64,000 bases of DNA, taken from NCBI RefSeq assembly GCF_003688995.1, contig NZ_PENI01000016.1, positions 1-64,000 of the forward strand, read 5' to 3'. The position numbers and the translations under genes were made by a program. Below, one piece after another: positions 52,476-60,924 of this stretch. The stretch is from Streptomyces shenzhenensis (lineage in GTDB: Bacteria; Actinomycetota; Actinomycetes; Streptomycetales; Streptomycetaceae). The number at the start of each line of letters is the position of its first letter. Within the stretch, counting starts at the first letter, position 1. The notes below the pieces were generated by a model, which saw only the letters and a program-made list of their open reading frames with translations, searched no databases and was not told where the DNA came from.

Positions 52476-54686
52476 TCAGCCCGACACGACCCGGACATCG
52501 CGCAGGCTGCGCACCGAGTAGCCGTCGCCGTCGGTGAGTTCAGCGACGATCTGGTGCTCGCCGTCGGGTATCACGGTTGTCAGGCCGAAGTACACGCGCT
52601 CCTGGCCGAGCGCCGGGATGCGGATGGCGCGCCGTTGCTCGCTGATCACCGTGCCCGTGCCGGCATCTCGCACGCGCACGGCCAGCTCACCGCTCCAGTC
52701 GTCGGGCAGGTCGTTGATGGCGGTGACCGGGACCTCGTGGAACACACCGCCGGCCAGTTCGCGATTCCAGACGTCGACCATCAGGGCGACCGGGGCGAAC
52801 GCGTCGCGCACGTACTCCAGGAAGTGCGGCTCGTAGTCCAGTGAGTCGAGATCGGTGAAGGCGTCCGCGGTCGAGACCCGATCATGGGAACTCGTCAGCG
52901 CACAGAAGAGCAGCAGCCCCGCCAGCGTGCGGTTGCACCGGAAGAACTCGGTCTCCGCGGCTGTCAGGCGTGCGCGTGTGTAGCGCCGCTGGTCGGCGGT
53001 TGCCACCGGCCAGCCCTCCAGGGACTCGTAGACCGGCTCGGTGAGCCGTGTGGGCTTGCCGTCGCGGGTGAGCCACAGCCAGCCGTACTCTTCGAGGAAC
53101 ACGGCGTTGCCACCGGTGTTGACCGGCACGCCGTCGAAGTCCTTGTTCGGGGTGCGCAGATGCGGCAGCAACTCCTCCGGTGCACCGCCGAGCGGATAGC
53201 CGATCGCGCTCTTACGCATCCCGGACAACATCCCGAGTCCCGTGGGCTCCCCGCGCATCGCCGCGTTCCACTGGAGGTACCAGTGCGCCACGTACGGGTC
53301 GGAGTCGGTCGGGGGAGGGTTCCAGCCGTCGCCCCACGGCCGGCGCTGCGGGTCGAGCTTCCGGATCCGTTCGACGAGCACCCCGGTCTCGGGCGACCGC
53401 CCCTCGCAGTTGCTGCTCCACATCACCACCGACGGATGGTTGCAGTGCCCCTCGACCCACTCGGAGAACTCGGTTTCCAGCGCGTCGGCCGTCAGCGCGG
53501 CCGGCCATTCCGTCCTCGCCGGTTCGGTCGTGCGCGCCTGTCCGGCGGTGATGCTGCGCAGGCCGTAGCTGCGCACGCTCGGGTCGAGCGCGAGCGCGGC
53601 TTCGACGGCGGGGGCGTCGTCGGCGAGGTAGATGTAGAAGAGGGGGAACTCGTCGATGACGAGCAGGCCCTCCTCGTCGGCGATGTCGTACCAGAAGGCG
53701 GGCGGGAACCCGATGGCGTAGCGGATGGTGTTCCAGTGCATCGCCTTGAACCGGCGATGCAGTTTGCGCACCCACGCGGGATCCCACGGGCGGTCTCCCC
53801 GGTCGGGATCTTCGAAGAACCGGAAGATCGCCGACGCCGAGCCGCGCATGGGATACCGCCGTCCGTTCAGCAGGGCATGTCCCGATGCCTTGTCGAAGGT
53901 GAACGAGCGCATGCCGAACCTGACGGTCCGCGAATCGGCGGGGGTGTCGAGCCGCAGCACGTAGAGGAAAGGATCCTCCGGGCTCCATGGCCGAGGTGAC
54001 CCCAGCGTCACCTCGAACTCGACCTCCCGGGTCTCGTGCGGGGCGAGGGCGAGCTGACCGCTGCTCGCGGTGCCGCGCTCAACACCGGAGGACACTTCGC
54101 TGACCACCGCGTCCAGCGTGAACACGGCCGGTTCCGCCCCCGCGCGGAGCCGGGCGGACACACGCACCGACCCGGCGTCCAGATCGGGCGCGGTCTTGAC
54201 CACGTCGATGTACGGATAGTCGGCGAGCACCAACTCGACCGAGTCGTAGATCCCGGGCACGGCGAGGTAGCTCTCGATGTCGCGCCCGTCGGGCACCGAA
54301 GTCGGTTCGTCGTCGCGCCACGGTCCGAGTCGCACAAGCAGCTCGTTGCGACCACGCCTGAGCGCACCGCCGAGGTCGAACTCGCCCACGGTGTGATTGG
54401 GACGGTGCTCGCCGATCTCCACACCGTTGAGGATCACCTTCGTGCCGTAGCGAGCCTTGCCGATCCGCAGGAGGCTCAGTGGCGCGGGCTCGCGATCGAG
54501 ATCGAACTCACGGCGCACCCAGAATGCCTCGCGCAGCGTGCTCTGCAGTCCGATCTCCGCGAAGGCGGGCGACGCCATGTCGAGCAGGCCTGGCACCGGC
54601 ACACTGTGGGCGAAGTCCGAAGGAACCTCCTTGAGGGTTCCTTCAGCCGCATTCCAGACGCCGTCGAGATTGATGATGCTGCGCAT
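52476..54686 (-). CDS. GH2-family glycoside hydrolase, GH2-2
   Basis: 736 aa, cytoplasmic and a homolog of GH2-1. Jelly-roll (FWVRREFDLDREPAPLSLLR), Ig-like domain (VRFGMRSFTFDKASGHALLN) and TIM barrel. Putative acid/base E428 is in HPSVVMWSSNCE, with C427 in place of the usual Asn; putative nucleophile E533 is in LEEYGW. The ATG at 54686 has only a distant AGGAAGGA. It is a single gene, 231 bp ahead of the E1 unit. With GH2-1 it gives the island two GH2 enzymes of equal length but clearly diverged sequence. Confidence 0.88.
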   Translation of the reverse strand: MRSIINLDGVWNAAEGTLKEVPSDFAHSVPVPGLLDMASPAFAEIGLQSTLREAFWVRREFDLDREPAPLSLLRIGKARYGTKVILNGVEIGEHRPNHTVGEFDLGGALRRGRNELLVRLGPWRDDEPTSVPDGRDIESYLAVPGIYDSVELVLADYPYIDVVKTAPDLDAGSVRVSARLRAGAEPAVFTLDAVVSEVSSGVERGTASSGQLALAPHETREVEFEVTLGSPRPWSPEDPFLYVLRLDTPADSRTVRFGMRSFTFDKASGHALLNGRRYPMRGSASAIFRFFEDPDRGDRPWDPAWVRKLHRRFKAMHWNTIRYAIGFPPAFWYDIADEEGLLVIDEFPLFYIYLADDAPAVEAALALDPSVRSYGLRSITAGQARTTEPARTEWPAALTADALETEFSEWVEGHCNHPSVVMWSSNCEGRSPETGVLVERIRKLDPQRRPWGDGWNPPPTDSDPYVAHWYLQWNAAMRGEPTGLGMLSGMRKSAIGYPLGGAPEELLPHLRTPNKDFDGVPVNTGGNAVFLEEYGWLWLTRDGKPTRLTEPVYESLEGWPVATADQRRYTRARLTAAETEFFRCNRTLAGLLLFCALTSSHDRVSTADAFTDLDSLDYEPHFLEYVRDAFAPVALMVDVWNRELAGGVFHEVPVTAINDLPDDWSGELAVRVRDAGTGTVISEQRRAIRIPALGQERVYFGLTTVIPDGEHQIVAELTDGDGYSVRSLRDVRVVSG

Positions 54687-55164
54687 GTCTCACGCGTTCC
54701 TTCCTGCCGCGCCTGCGGCGGAAGTCACATGTGAACGCCAGTTTGACACCACTCAACACCGCCTCATCGCGCATGGTCACTTTCAGCGTCGGCAGCATAA
54801 CCCCGGCAGGCAAGATGGTGATAGCCCTTTTCAGATAAATAAAGTATGCAGGGTTGTCAGTGTCGATGGGCAGCATGCAGACATGTCACCGCCCCATCGA
54901 GGGTTGGTGATCGTGATGGATGGAGGTTGCCCGAGTGCGGAGTACGGGCAGGCGCCGGCAAGGTTGTGGTGAGCGTTGGCCGGCGAAACGTGTGTCTGTG
55001 CCTGGCGAGTCGACGGCTGCGTCGGCCGCCCGGCCGGGCCACTGCACGGCGGCGGGGCGGCTCACACGGGCTCGCGTCGCCGGGGTACGGGATCCGGCGG
55101 ACGGCGAGCCCGGTCAGGTGTTCGGTGGCGGCGGTGTCCCCGGCCGCGCCGTGGCCATGGCCCG
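54687..55164. other. gap without recognisable gene
   Basis: 478 bp between the GH2-2 start and the IclR stop. An AT-richer patch around 54820-54850 (TTTTCAGATAAATAAAGTAT) may be the GH2-2 promoter region. The rest is GC-rich, with plus-strand frames that look like shadows. I see no repeat or RNA gene. Confidence 0.4.
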
Positions 55165-55929
55165 CTACAGGGCGGAGACGGCTTCCCGCATCGCTGCGAT
55201 CACGGCCTCCTCAGTGGCGTCGAACCGCTGACTCGGCGCTGACACGGTGATGCATGCGGCGACCTCGCCCGCGCGCCACAACGGGATGCTGACGCACGTG
55301 ACCCCGATCTGGAACTCCTCGCGGTCGTACGCGAGACCCGTCTCGCGGATGGTCGCGAACTCCGCGAGCAGGTCGGCCTTCTTCGTGATCGTGTGTGCGG
55401 TCACCGGCCGGAGGCGGGACCGGTTGAGCACCGCGGTGCGGAGTTCTTCCGGCGCGTACGCGAGCAGAAGCTTGCCGCTCGCGCGGGCATGCACGTCTTC
55501 GGTGAACCCGACGTCCAGTCCGACGACGCGTACGGCATGGGCGCCCTCGACCTTGTCGACCACCTGCACCCCGCCGTTGCGCCAGACGCCCAGGTACACG
55601 GTCTCACCGGTCTTGCGTGCCACCGCGTGCAGCGCTGTGCGGTACTCGGCCGGCACCCAGGCGAGCCGCTGGTAGGTGTCGGCGATGACCATGGCCTTGG
55701 GGCCGAGGCGGAACACACGTGCCTCGTCCTTGGTCAGCATGCCGTCGGCCCACAGCGTCGTCAGGAGGTGATGGGTCGTGGCCAGTGACAGGCCGGCCCG
55801 GTCGGCGAGCCGCTTGGCCGTCTCGCCGTCGGGGCTCTCGGCGACCGCCAACAACAGCCCGATCGCCCGGCTGACGGACTGGATCCGGGTCTGACTCCGA
55901 GGCTCCTCGAGCGGTCCTTGTTTGTGCAT
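55165..55929 (-). CDS. IclR-family transcriptional regulator
   Basis: A 254-aa regulator. Winged helix: SVSRAIGLLLAVAESPDGET, AKRLADRAGLSLATTHHLLT. The C-terminal GAF-like effector domain has DVHARASGKLLLAYAPEELR and GLAYDREEFQIGVTCVSIP. I chose the ATG at 55929, matching family length; ATGs at 55953/55950 lie inside an inverted repeat TCAAATG-N10-CATTTGA that is its probable operator. The same arms upstream of the importer binding protein, and related sites elsewhere, suggest it governs much of the island. Confidence 0.92.
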   Translation of the reverse strand: MHKQGPLEEPRSQTRIQSVSRAIGLLLAVAESPDGETAKRLADRAGLSLATTHHLLTTLWADGMLTKDEARVFRLGPKAMVIADTYQRLAWVPAEYRTALHAVARKTGETVYLGVWRNGGVQVVDKVEGAHAVRVVGLDVGFTEDVHARASGKLLLAYAPEELRTAVLNRSRLRPVTAHTITKKADLLAEFATIRETGLAYDREEFQIGVTCVSIPLWRAGEVAACITVSAPSQRFDATEEAVIAAMREAVSAL

Positions 55930-55933
55930 ACTC

Positions 55934-55957
55934 TCAAATGTAGCGTTCATCATTTGA
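55934..55957. promoter_or_regulatory. IclR operator candidate TCAAATG-N10-CATTTGA
   Basis: Perfect 7-bp inverted arms (55934-55940 and 55951-55957) with a 10-bp spacer, directly upstream of the IclR gene. It is AT-rich in GC-rich surroundings. Confidence 0.65.
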
Positions 55958-56031
55958 CGCCGTAGGCGATTTCCGGCCCGACTGAATCGGATCGCGTGAC
56001 GGCGGCCGCATCTTCCCCGGGACGAGCCGAC

Positions 56032-56487
56032 TCAGCCCATGCGAGCGGGTGGCTGCACAAGCTCGACGATGTGCTCATCGGGGTCACGGAGATAGACCAC
56101 GAGGGCGCCGGCGTTGATGCCGCGATCGAGTGCGACAGGGTCGGCGAACCGCCGGCCGCCGGCCGCTTCGAGCCGTGCGAGCAGCATCGGCAGGTCGTCG
56201 CAGGTCACCGCCACATGTCCGCCGCCCGGGTCGCGCGGCAGCACTCTCCTGGGCTCGCCCTGCGGGGCGACGTACTGCAGCAGCTCGATGAAGTCGTCGC
56301 TGCCGGGGAACCGCAGATGTGCCTGATGCACGTGCGCGCCGGGTTCCTGCGTGATGACCTCGATGTAACCGCGCTCCTGTGACTGCCGGGCGACGAGTTC
56401 GAGCCCGAGAGCGTCGTGCCAGAACTCGAGCGACCGGTCGATGTCGGACACGGTGAGCCCGCAGTGACGGAAAGCCGGTGAACTCAT
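56032..56487 (-). CDS. VOC-family protein (glyoxalase-fold)
   Basis: A 151-aa VOC protein: RHCGLTVSDIDRSLEFWHDA, FIELLQYV, GGHVAVTCDD and HIVELVQPPA give His/Glu/His/Glu-like ligand positions. It is more distant from the other two VOC proteins and a little shorter. The start at 56487 follows AAGGGGGAA. It lies 22 bp after the enolase-superfamily gene and is probably co-transcribed with it. Confidence 0.87.
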   Translation of the reverse strand: MSSPAFRHCGLTVSDIDRSLEFWHDALGLELVARQSQERGYIEVITQEPGAHVHQAHLRFPGSDDFIELLQYVAPQGEPRRVLPRDPGGGHVAVTCDDLPMLLARLEAAGGRRFADPVALDRGINAGALVVYLRDPDEHIVELVQPPARMG

Positions 56488-56509
56488 GACGCTGTTCCCC
56501 CTTCGCGGC

Positions 56510-57607
56510 TCATGCCGCGTCGATTCGGACGACGGCGACGGCGTCGCGACGCAGTCGCTCCCAGTCCAGATGGATGCCGACACCGGGCCTGCGGTCCACG
56601 ATCACCTCGCCGGCTTCGATCGTGAGCTCGCCGTCGAAGTAGCGGTCGATCGGGTCGGATCCGCTCGCCGCCGGGATGTGCTCGACGCTCGTGACGGCCG
56701 GGAAGGCGCCGGCCAGCTGTGCGGCGATGGCGGTGAACACGTGCGGGATGACGCCGACACCGCGATGGCCCGCCGCCTCGATCCCGCTGAGCGCCGCGCG
56801 GATACCGCCGCATGTCGTCGGGTCGACCCGGAGCACCGAGACGCTCTCCAAGAGGTCGAGGTACTGCACCGGATCGACGACATCCTCACCGGCGGCCAAC
56901 TCGATCCGCGCTTCCCGGCGCAGTTCGCGGAGCTTGCGCCACTCCGTGGGCAGGAACGGATCCTCAAGCAGGTCGACCCCGGCATCTTCAAGCGTCCGGG
57001 CGGCGCGGACGGCCTCGGGCACGGTCGTAAAGGAGTAGTGGGCATCCACCGCCAGCCGGGTCTCCGGCGCGAGGGCGTCACGGGCCCGGCCGAGGAACGC
57101 GAGCGCCTGCGGGGAGCCCACGGCGCCGACCATGAGCTTGATCCGGCGGTGGCCGCGCCGCTCCAAGTCCGTGATCTCCGCGATGACGGCGTCGTCCCCG
57201 CGGACATCGCGGAAGTATCCGGCGACCGGCATCACGGGCACACGGTCGCGTGCTGCACCGAGCAGGTCGGCGAGCGGGGCTCCGGCGCACTTCGCGGCGA
57301 GATCCCAGAGCGCGATGTCAGCGAGACTCGCCGCGCGGATGAGCAGTGGCCGCACCGCCGGACTCGCCGACAGGATCCGCTGGACCGTTCCCGCCCGGGC
57401 GCCGACCCTCGTCGCGACCACGGAACGCAGGATCGACTCGAGAGTGGCCGCGAGGGGCGTGCCCCGCGAGTATCCGAACGCGAAACCCTCGATGCCCGCG
57501 TCGTCGACGAGTCGCACGGCGACGTAGTCGCGGGTGGGATAGAACGCGTCACCGAGCCGCACGGGTGCCGGGAGTTCGAGCGAACAGACCGCGATCTCGG
57601 CGAACAT
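56510..57607 (-). CDS. enolase-superfamily dehydratase/racemase (MR/MLE type)
   Basis: A 365-aa member of the mandelate-racemase/muconate-lactonising group. The N-terminal capping domain is followed by a barrel with Lys in RRIKLMVG (end of strand 2), metal ligands in LAVDAHYSF, LLEDPF and LAAGEDV, and His in GVIPHVF as general base. The usual VDAN is VDAH. Sugar-acid dehydratases such as fuconate or rhamnonate dehydratase belong here; the FAH and SDR neighbours favour that role. I chose the ATG at 57607 (MFAEIAV fits the family start); an ATG at 57661 would add 18 residues. Confidence 0.85.
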   Translation of the reverse strand: MFAEIAVCSLELPAPVRLGDAFYPTRDYVAVRLVDDAGIEGFAFGYSRGTPLAATLESILRSVVATRVGARAGTVQRILSASPAVRPLLIRAASLADIALWDLAAKCAGAPLADLLGAARDRVPVMPVAGYFRDVRGDDAVIAEITDLERRGHRRIKLMVGAVGSPQALAFLGRARDALAPETRLAVDAHYSFTTVPEAVRAARTLEDAGVDLLEDPFLPTEWRKLRELRREARIELAAGEDVVDPVQYLDLLESVSVLRVDPTTCGGIRAALSGIEAAGHRGVGVIPHVFTAIAAQLAGAFPAVTSVEHIPAASGSDPIDRYFDGELTIEAGEVIVDRRPGVGIHLDWERLRRDAVAVVRIDAA

Positions 57608-57726
57608 CACGCGGTGATCCCTGCACTGACCGGCATGCCCCATGTCGCTACTGTCAGTCATGAGCCCAGCTCACCAAATATGTCACGGGTGGAGCCTATC
57701 AGCAGATCCTGCAAATAGTCGATCAT

Positions 57727-57737
57727 CATTTCAAATG
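57727..57737. promoter_or_regulatory. CATTT-C-AAATG palindrome upstream of the enolase-VOC unit
   Basis: A perfect 5-1-5 palindrome containing TCAAATG, between the paralog D terminator and the enolase-type gene. It shares ATTTCAAAT with the 34095 site and TCAAATG with the sites at 42428 and 55934. Confidence 0.6.
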
Positions 57738-57767
57738 GTGGCCGTCGATGCTGTCATTCGTGACGCC

Positions 57768-57804
57768 GAAGGTGGACCGGAATTGATGAGCCTGGTCCAC
57801 CTTC
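57768..57804 (-). terminator. terminator of the SMP30-SDR-D unit
   Basis: GAAGGTGGACC (57768-57778) and GGTCCACCTTC (57794-57804) form a perfect 11-bp stem with a 15-base loop, 22 bp beyond the stop of paralog D. Confidence 0.75.
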
Positions 57805-57825
57805 CGCGAGTCCGCAGCGGGTGCG

Positions 57826-58896
57826 TCAGCCGCTCGCGGTGCCCAGCTTCTGGAACACCTCGGCCACCCGGTGGAAGGACTCCTTGCGCTCCCACGGCTG
57901 GATCTCCCTCGACCGCGGATCCTCGGGCGGATGGAACCGCACGAGCGAGTACGCACCCAGGTCGAGATCCCGCGGCCCTTCGCCGCCGGGCCGGGTGATC
58001 TGCGAGAAGATGAACACGAACGCCGCATGGACGTCGTGTTTCTCGAAGAAGGTGAGCTGGCGCTCAAGATAGTCGGCCTGTTCGCGCTCGCTGCGCGCCG
58101 GCACCGTGTCGTCCACCCACACACCGGTGCCGTCGGGAAGCACGTCCTTCACGACCCGCCAGCCTCGGGCGCCCAGATCCGCCGCGCCGAGGTAGGTGCA
58201 GCACCCGAACTCCGGCACGATCACCGGATTGCCGAACGAGCGGTAGTACTCGAGCCCGGCGAGATACTCCTCGTCGTTCTGGCGCTCACGGTAGAAGTTC
58301 GGGCCGGTGAGATCGAAGAGGGACCAGTCGACGTCCTCGAACGAGGCGGCGGAGTAGGTGACCGGGCCCTGGAAGGATTCCCGCACAGTGCGGGCGAGTT
58401 CGCCGAGTGCTTCGTTCAGCCGCCGGTGCGGGGCGTCGAGATCGGCGTGCAGTCCCTCCGGTGTCAGCGGCAGTGCCCCGCCCTCGAAGTAGTTCTTCGC
58501 CCAGGCGCTGCGCTCGAAGATGTTCGAGCCGGGGTACACACCGTCGCAGAAGATCGAGTACTCGCAGTTGGTGATGAACACGATGTCCGCACCGTCCTGG
58601 CGCAGTTGCTCAGCCGCCATGGCCGCCTCGGCGATGTACTGCTTGGAGGTCACGAGGTCGGCGTTCATCTTCCACGGCGAGAAGAAGATCGCGAGTCCCG
58701 CGTCCAGCGCGGCCCGGCTCGCGATCAGCAGCCGCTCCAGGCTCTCACCCTCGATGCGCACCGCATTGGCGTGCAACTCTTCGGCGATGACACGCATGTC
58801 GTTGCGGACCACCTCCGGCACGAAGGGTTCGACCGACGACGGATCTTCTCCGAACACGCGATAGCCGACGTCGTAGACGACTCCGTAGTACTTCAT
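57826..58896 (-). CDS. clan GH-A-like TIM-barrel protein, paralog D
   Basis: 356 aa, cytoplasmic. Conserved blocks are GVVYDVGYRVFGED, HANAVRIEGE, SPWKMN, NCEYSIFCDGVYPGSN (C111-E112, putative acid/base), EDVDWSLFD and VPEFGCCTY (E229, putative nucleophile), with PWERKESFHRVAEVFQKL at the end. It is the last gene of the SMP30-SDR-D unit and is followed by a strong terminator. The arrangement mirrors paralog C with its own SDR and SMP-30. Confidence 0.75.
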   Translation of the reverse strand: MKYYGVVYDVGYRVFGEDPSSVEPFVPEVVRNDMRVIAEELHANAVRIEGESLERLLIASRAALDAGLAIFFSPWKMNADLVTSKQYIAEAAMAAEQLRQDGADIVFITNCEYSIFCDGVYPGSNIFERSAWAKNYFEGGALPLTPEGLHADLDAPHRRLNEALGELARTVRESFQGPVTYSAASFEDVDWSLFDLTGPNFYRERQNDEEYLAGLEYYRSFGNPVIVPEFGCCTYLGAADLGARGWRVVKDVLPDGTGVWVDDTVPARSEREQADYLERQLTFFEKHDVHAAFVFIFSQITRPGGEGPRDLDLGAYSLVRFHPPEDPRSREIQPWERKESFHRVAEVFQKLGTASG

Positions 58897-58927
58897 CGTT
58901 GCTGCCTTCCTCGGGTGGATGCTCTGA

Positions 58928-59737
58928 TCAGTTCTCGCGGCGGCGGACGGGTGGTGGCACGACGCCTTGCGGCCACGGCCCGCGCACGGTGAGTGCTCCG
59001 TCCACGAGGAGCGTGGTACCGCTCACATAGCTGGCGGCGGGCGAGGCCAGGAAGGCGATCGCCCCTGCGATCTCCACAGGCTCGGCAAGCCGCTCGAACG
59101 GGCTCAGCGCTTCCAGCGTGCCGGCGTCGAGGCGGCCCTCGTCGATCGCCTGGGTGATCATCGGTGTCTTGACCCATCCCGGGGCGACCGCGTTGATCCG
59201 GATTCCGTGAGGAGCCCACTCCACCGCCAGCGTGCGCACGACCGCCTCGATGCCGCCCTTGGCCGCCGTGTACGAGAGGCGGTGCGGTGTGCCGATGTGG
59301 GCCGCCACCGAGGAGATGGCGACGATCGCCGGCTCGGCCGCCTCGCACAGATAGGGGAAAGCCGCCCGCACACAGCGGATGGTCCCGACGAGGTGGATGT
59401 CGAGCATCCGCAGCAGTGAGGCGTCCTCAAGTGTGTCGGACGGCGATGGGTCGATGACGCCGGCGCACGGGATCACTGCATCCAGCCGGCCCCAGCGTTC
59501 TGCGGCGTCGCGCGTCGCGGCCACCACCGACGAGGTGTCGGTGACGTCTGCCGTGACCGCATGGGCCGCACCTCCCGATGCGGTGATCCGGGAAGCGACA
59601 CGCTCGGCACCCTCGGCGTCGCGGTCGGCCACGACCACCCGCCATCCCCGCCGCACCAACTCGTCAACGGTCGCCTCACCGATCCCGCTCGCACCGCCCA
59701 CCACCAGGGCGACGCGTCCTTCACCGACTCCGACCAT
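58928..59737 (-). CDS. SDR-family oxidoreductase (unit D)
   Basis: A 269-aa SDR: GGASGIGEATVDEL, VVADRDAEG after strand 2, catalytic YTAAKGG and SGTTLLVDGAL near the end. The ATG at 59737 follows AAAGGAC. It sits between SMP-30 and paralog D and is probably a sugar 1-dehydrogenase or keto-acid dehydrogenase of the oxidative route (inference). Confidence 0.9.
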   Translation of the reverse strand: MVGVGEGRVALVVGGASGIGEATVDELVRRGWRVVVADRDAEGAERVASRITASGGAAHAVTADVTDTSSVVAATRDAAERWGRLDAVIPCAGVIDPSPSDTLEDASLLRMLDIHLVGTIRCVRAAFPYLCEAAEPAIVAISSVAAHIGTPHRLSYTAAKGGIEAVVRTLAVEWAPHGIRINAVAPGWVKTPMITQAIDEGRLDAGTLEALSPFERLAEPVEIAGAIAFLASPAASYVSGTTLLVDGALTVRGPWPQGVVPPPVRRREN

Positions 59738-59784
59738 GGAACTTCGTCCTTTCCGGTACGTTCCGCTGTACGTGTGCAGGGGGA

Positions 59785-60642
59785 TCAGGAGATGTCCGCG
59801 ACCCGCAGTTCGCTGCTGCGCAGCTTGCTCCAGTCGACCGTGTGGTTCCGCGGAGAGCAGCACAGGTACAGGCGTTGGCCGACGGCAAGGGCCGCGAAAA
59901 CACTCAGGTCGTCGGTGTCGACGTACTCCTGGACCGCGCCGCCCTTCGTGACCCGCGCGATGCCGTGTCCGTTGGCGTCGGCCACCCAGAGCGTGCCGTC
60001 CCGCCCGAGCGAGAGGCCGTCGGGCTCGACATCGAGCACCGCGTGCGCCCGCTTGACATCGAAATAGTCGATCTCGGGACCCCAGTGCGCCCACACGCTG
60101 CTGGCGACCGGCACGCCGTGATCGTCCAGACGCAGCTCGCGCACCGTGCCCGCGTACGTCTCGGCCACGAGCAGACTGCCGGCATCCGGCTTGACGATTC
60201 CGTTGGGGAAGTTGAGGTCCCCGATCGTCTCGTGCACCTCGCCGTCGGGCTGCACCACGAGCAGCGAGGTGGGGCCGAAGTCGCTCTCGTCACCGGTGGA
60301 ATGGCCTACGCCGCCGATGTAGCAGCGTCCTTCGGCGTCGACGAGCATGTCGTTGAGATTGCCCGGCACGCGACCGCTGAGGTCGGCGTACGGCACGAGG
60401 CCGGACGGGGTGTTGCGATAGACGGTCTGGTCGTCCATCGACACGATGAGCAAGTCGCCGTCGGGGAGGAACCCGAGACCGGAGGGTATGCCGGGGACCG
60501 TCGCCACGATCTCCGGTTCGCCCTCGCCGCCCGGGAAGCGCAGCACCTGGTTGACGAAGAAGTCGGAGACGTACAGGTCCCCGTTGTGCCAGCGCGGGCT
60601 CTCCAGGAAGGTGTGCCCGGTCGAGATCGTGCGAACTGCCAC
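59785..60642 (-). CDS. SMP-30/gluconolactonase-family lactonase (unit D)
   Basis: A 285-aa beta-propeller lactonase. Metal-site positions are Glu in TFLESPRWHNG, Asn in NFPNGIVKPD and Asp in VEPDGLSLGRDG, with LNDMLVDAEG in between. The GTG at 60642 follows AGGAG by 9 bases. It leads the unit SMP30-SDR-D. The 282-bp region upstream contains a TCATA-T-TATGA palindrome near 60850. Confidence 0.88.
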   Translation of the reverse strand: MAVRTISTGHTFLESPRWHNGDLYVSDFFVNQVLRFPGGEGEPEIVATVPGIPSGLGFLPDGDLLIVSMDDQTVYRNTPSGLVPYADLSGRVPGNLNDMLVDAEGRCYIGGVGHSTGDESDFGPTSLLVVQPDGEVHETIGDLNFPNGIVKPDAGSLLVAETYAGTVRELRLDDHGVPVASSVWAHWGPEIDYFDVKRAHAVLDVEPDGLSLGRDGTLWVADANGHGIARVTKGGAVQEYVDTDDLSVFAALAVGQRLYLCCSPRNHTVDWSKLRSSELRVADIS

Positions 60643-60849
60643 GTCGTCAGCTCCTGTTGTCCGGTACCGACGGACGTCGCCGGTACGTCTTGGTGCGGCG
60701 GAAGGGCGTGGACGTGAGCGGCCACTCCCGGCCGACCGGAATGACGGCAGCGCTCGCAGCGGCGTCGGTGGAGACCCGACACCGTCGCCCGGAGCCCGGA
60801 ACTGGCTCCGGACGGACTTGCACTGCACGAAGACCTTACCCATGAACAC

Positions 60850-60860
60850 TCATATTATGA
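60850..60860. promoter_or_regulatory. palindrome TCATA-T-TATGA upstream of the SMP30-SDR-D unit
   Basis: A perfect 11-bp AT-rich palindrome about 210 bp before the SMP-30 start, followed by ACATAATGAAAGG. It is unlike the TCAAATG sites, so a second regulator (perhaps the other IclR) may act here. Confidence 0.35.
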
Positions 60861-60924
60861 AAGTGCTCGAACACATAATGAAAGGAGAGGGGTGGGTCGG
60901 TCGAGGTGCGCGTTGAGGTGTGGT

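Noticed and set aside
54036..54734. 232-codon plus-strand frame over GH2-2
   Set aside because: Shadow of the GH2-2 gene; the true gene has clear domains.
29724..58896. Label 'abortive infection protein' for the TIM-barrel paralogs
   Set aside because: I have an unverified memory of relatives carrying such a label. Nothing in sequence or context points to phage defence; the barrel Glu pattern and neighbours point to glycoside catabolism.
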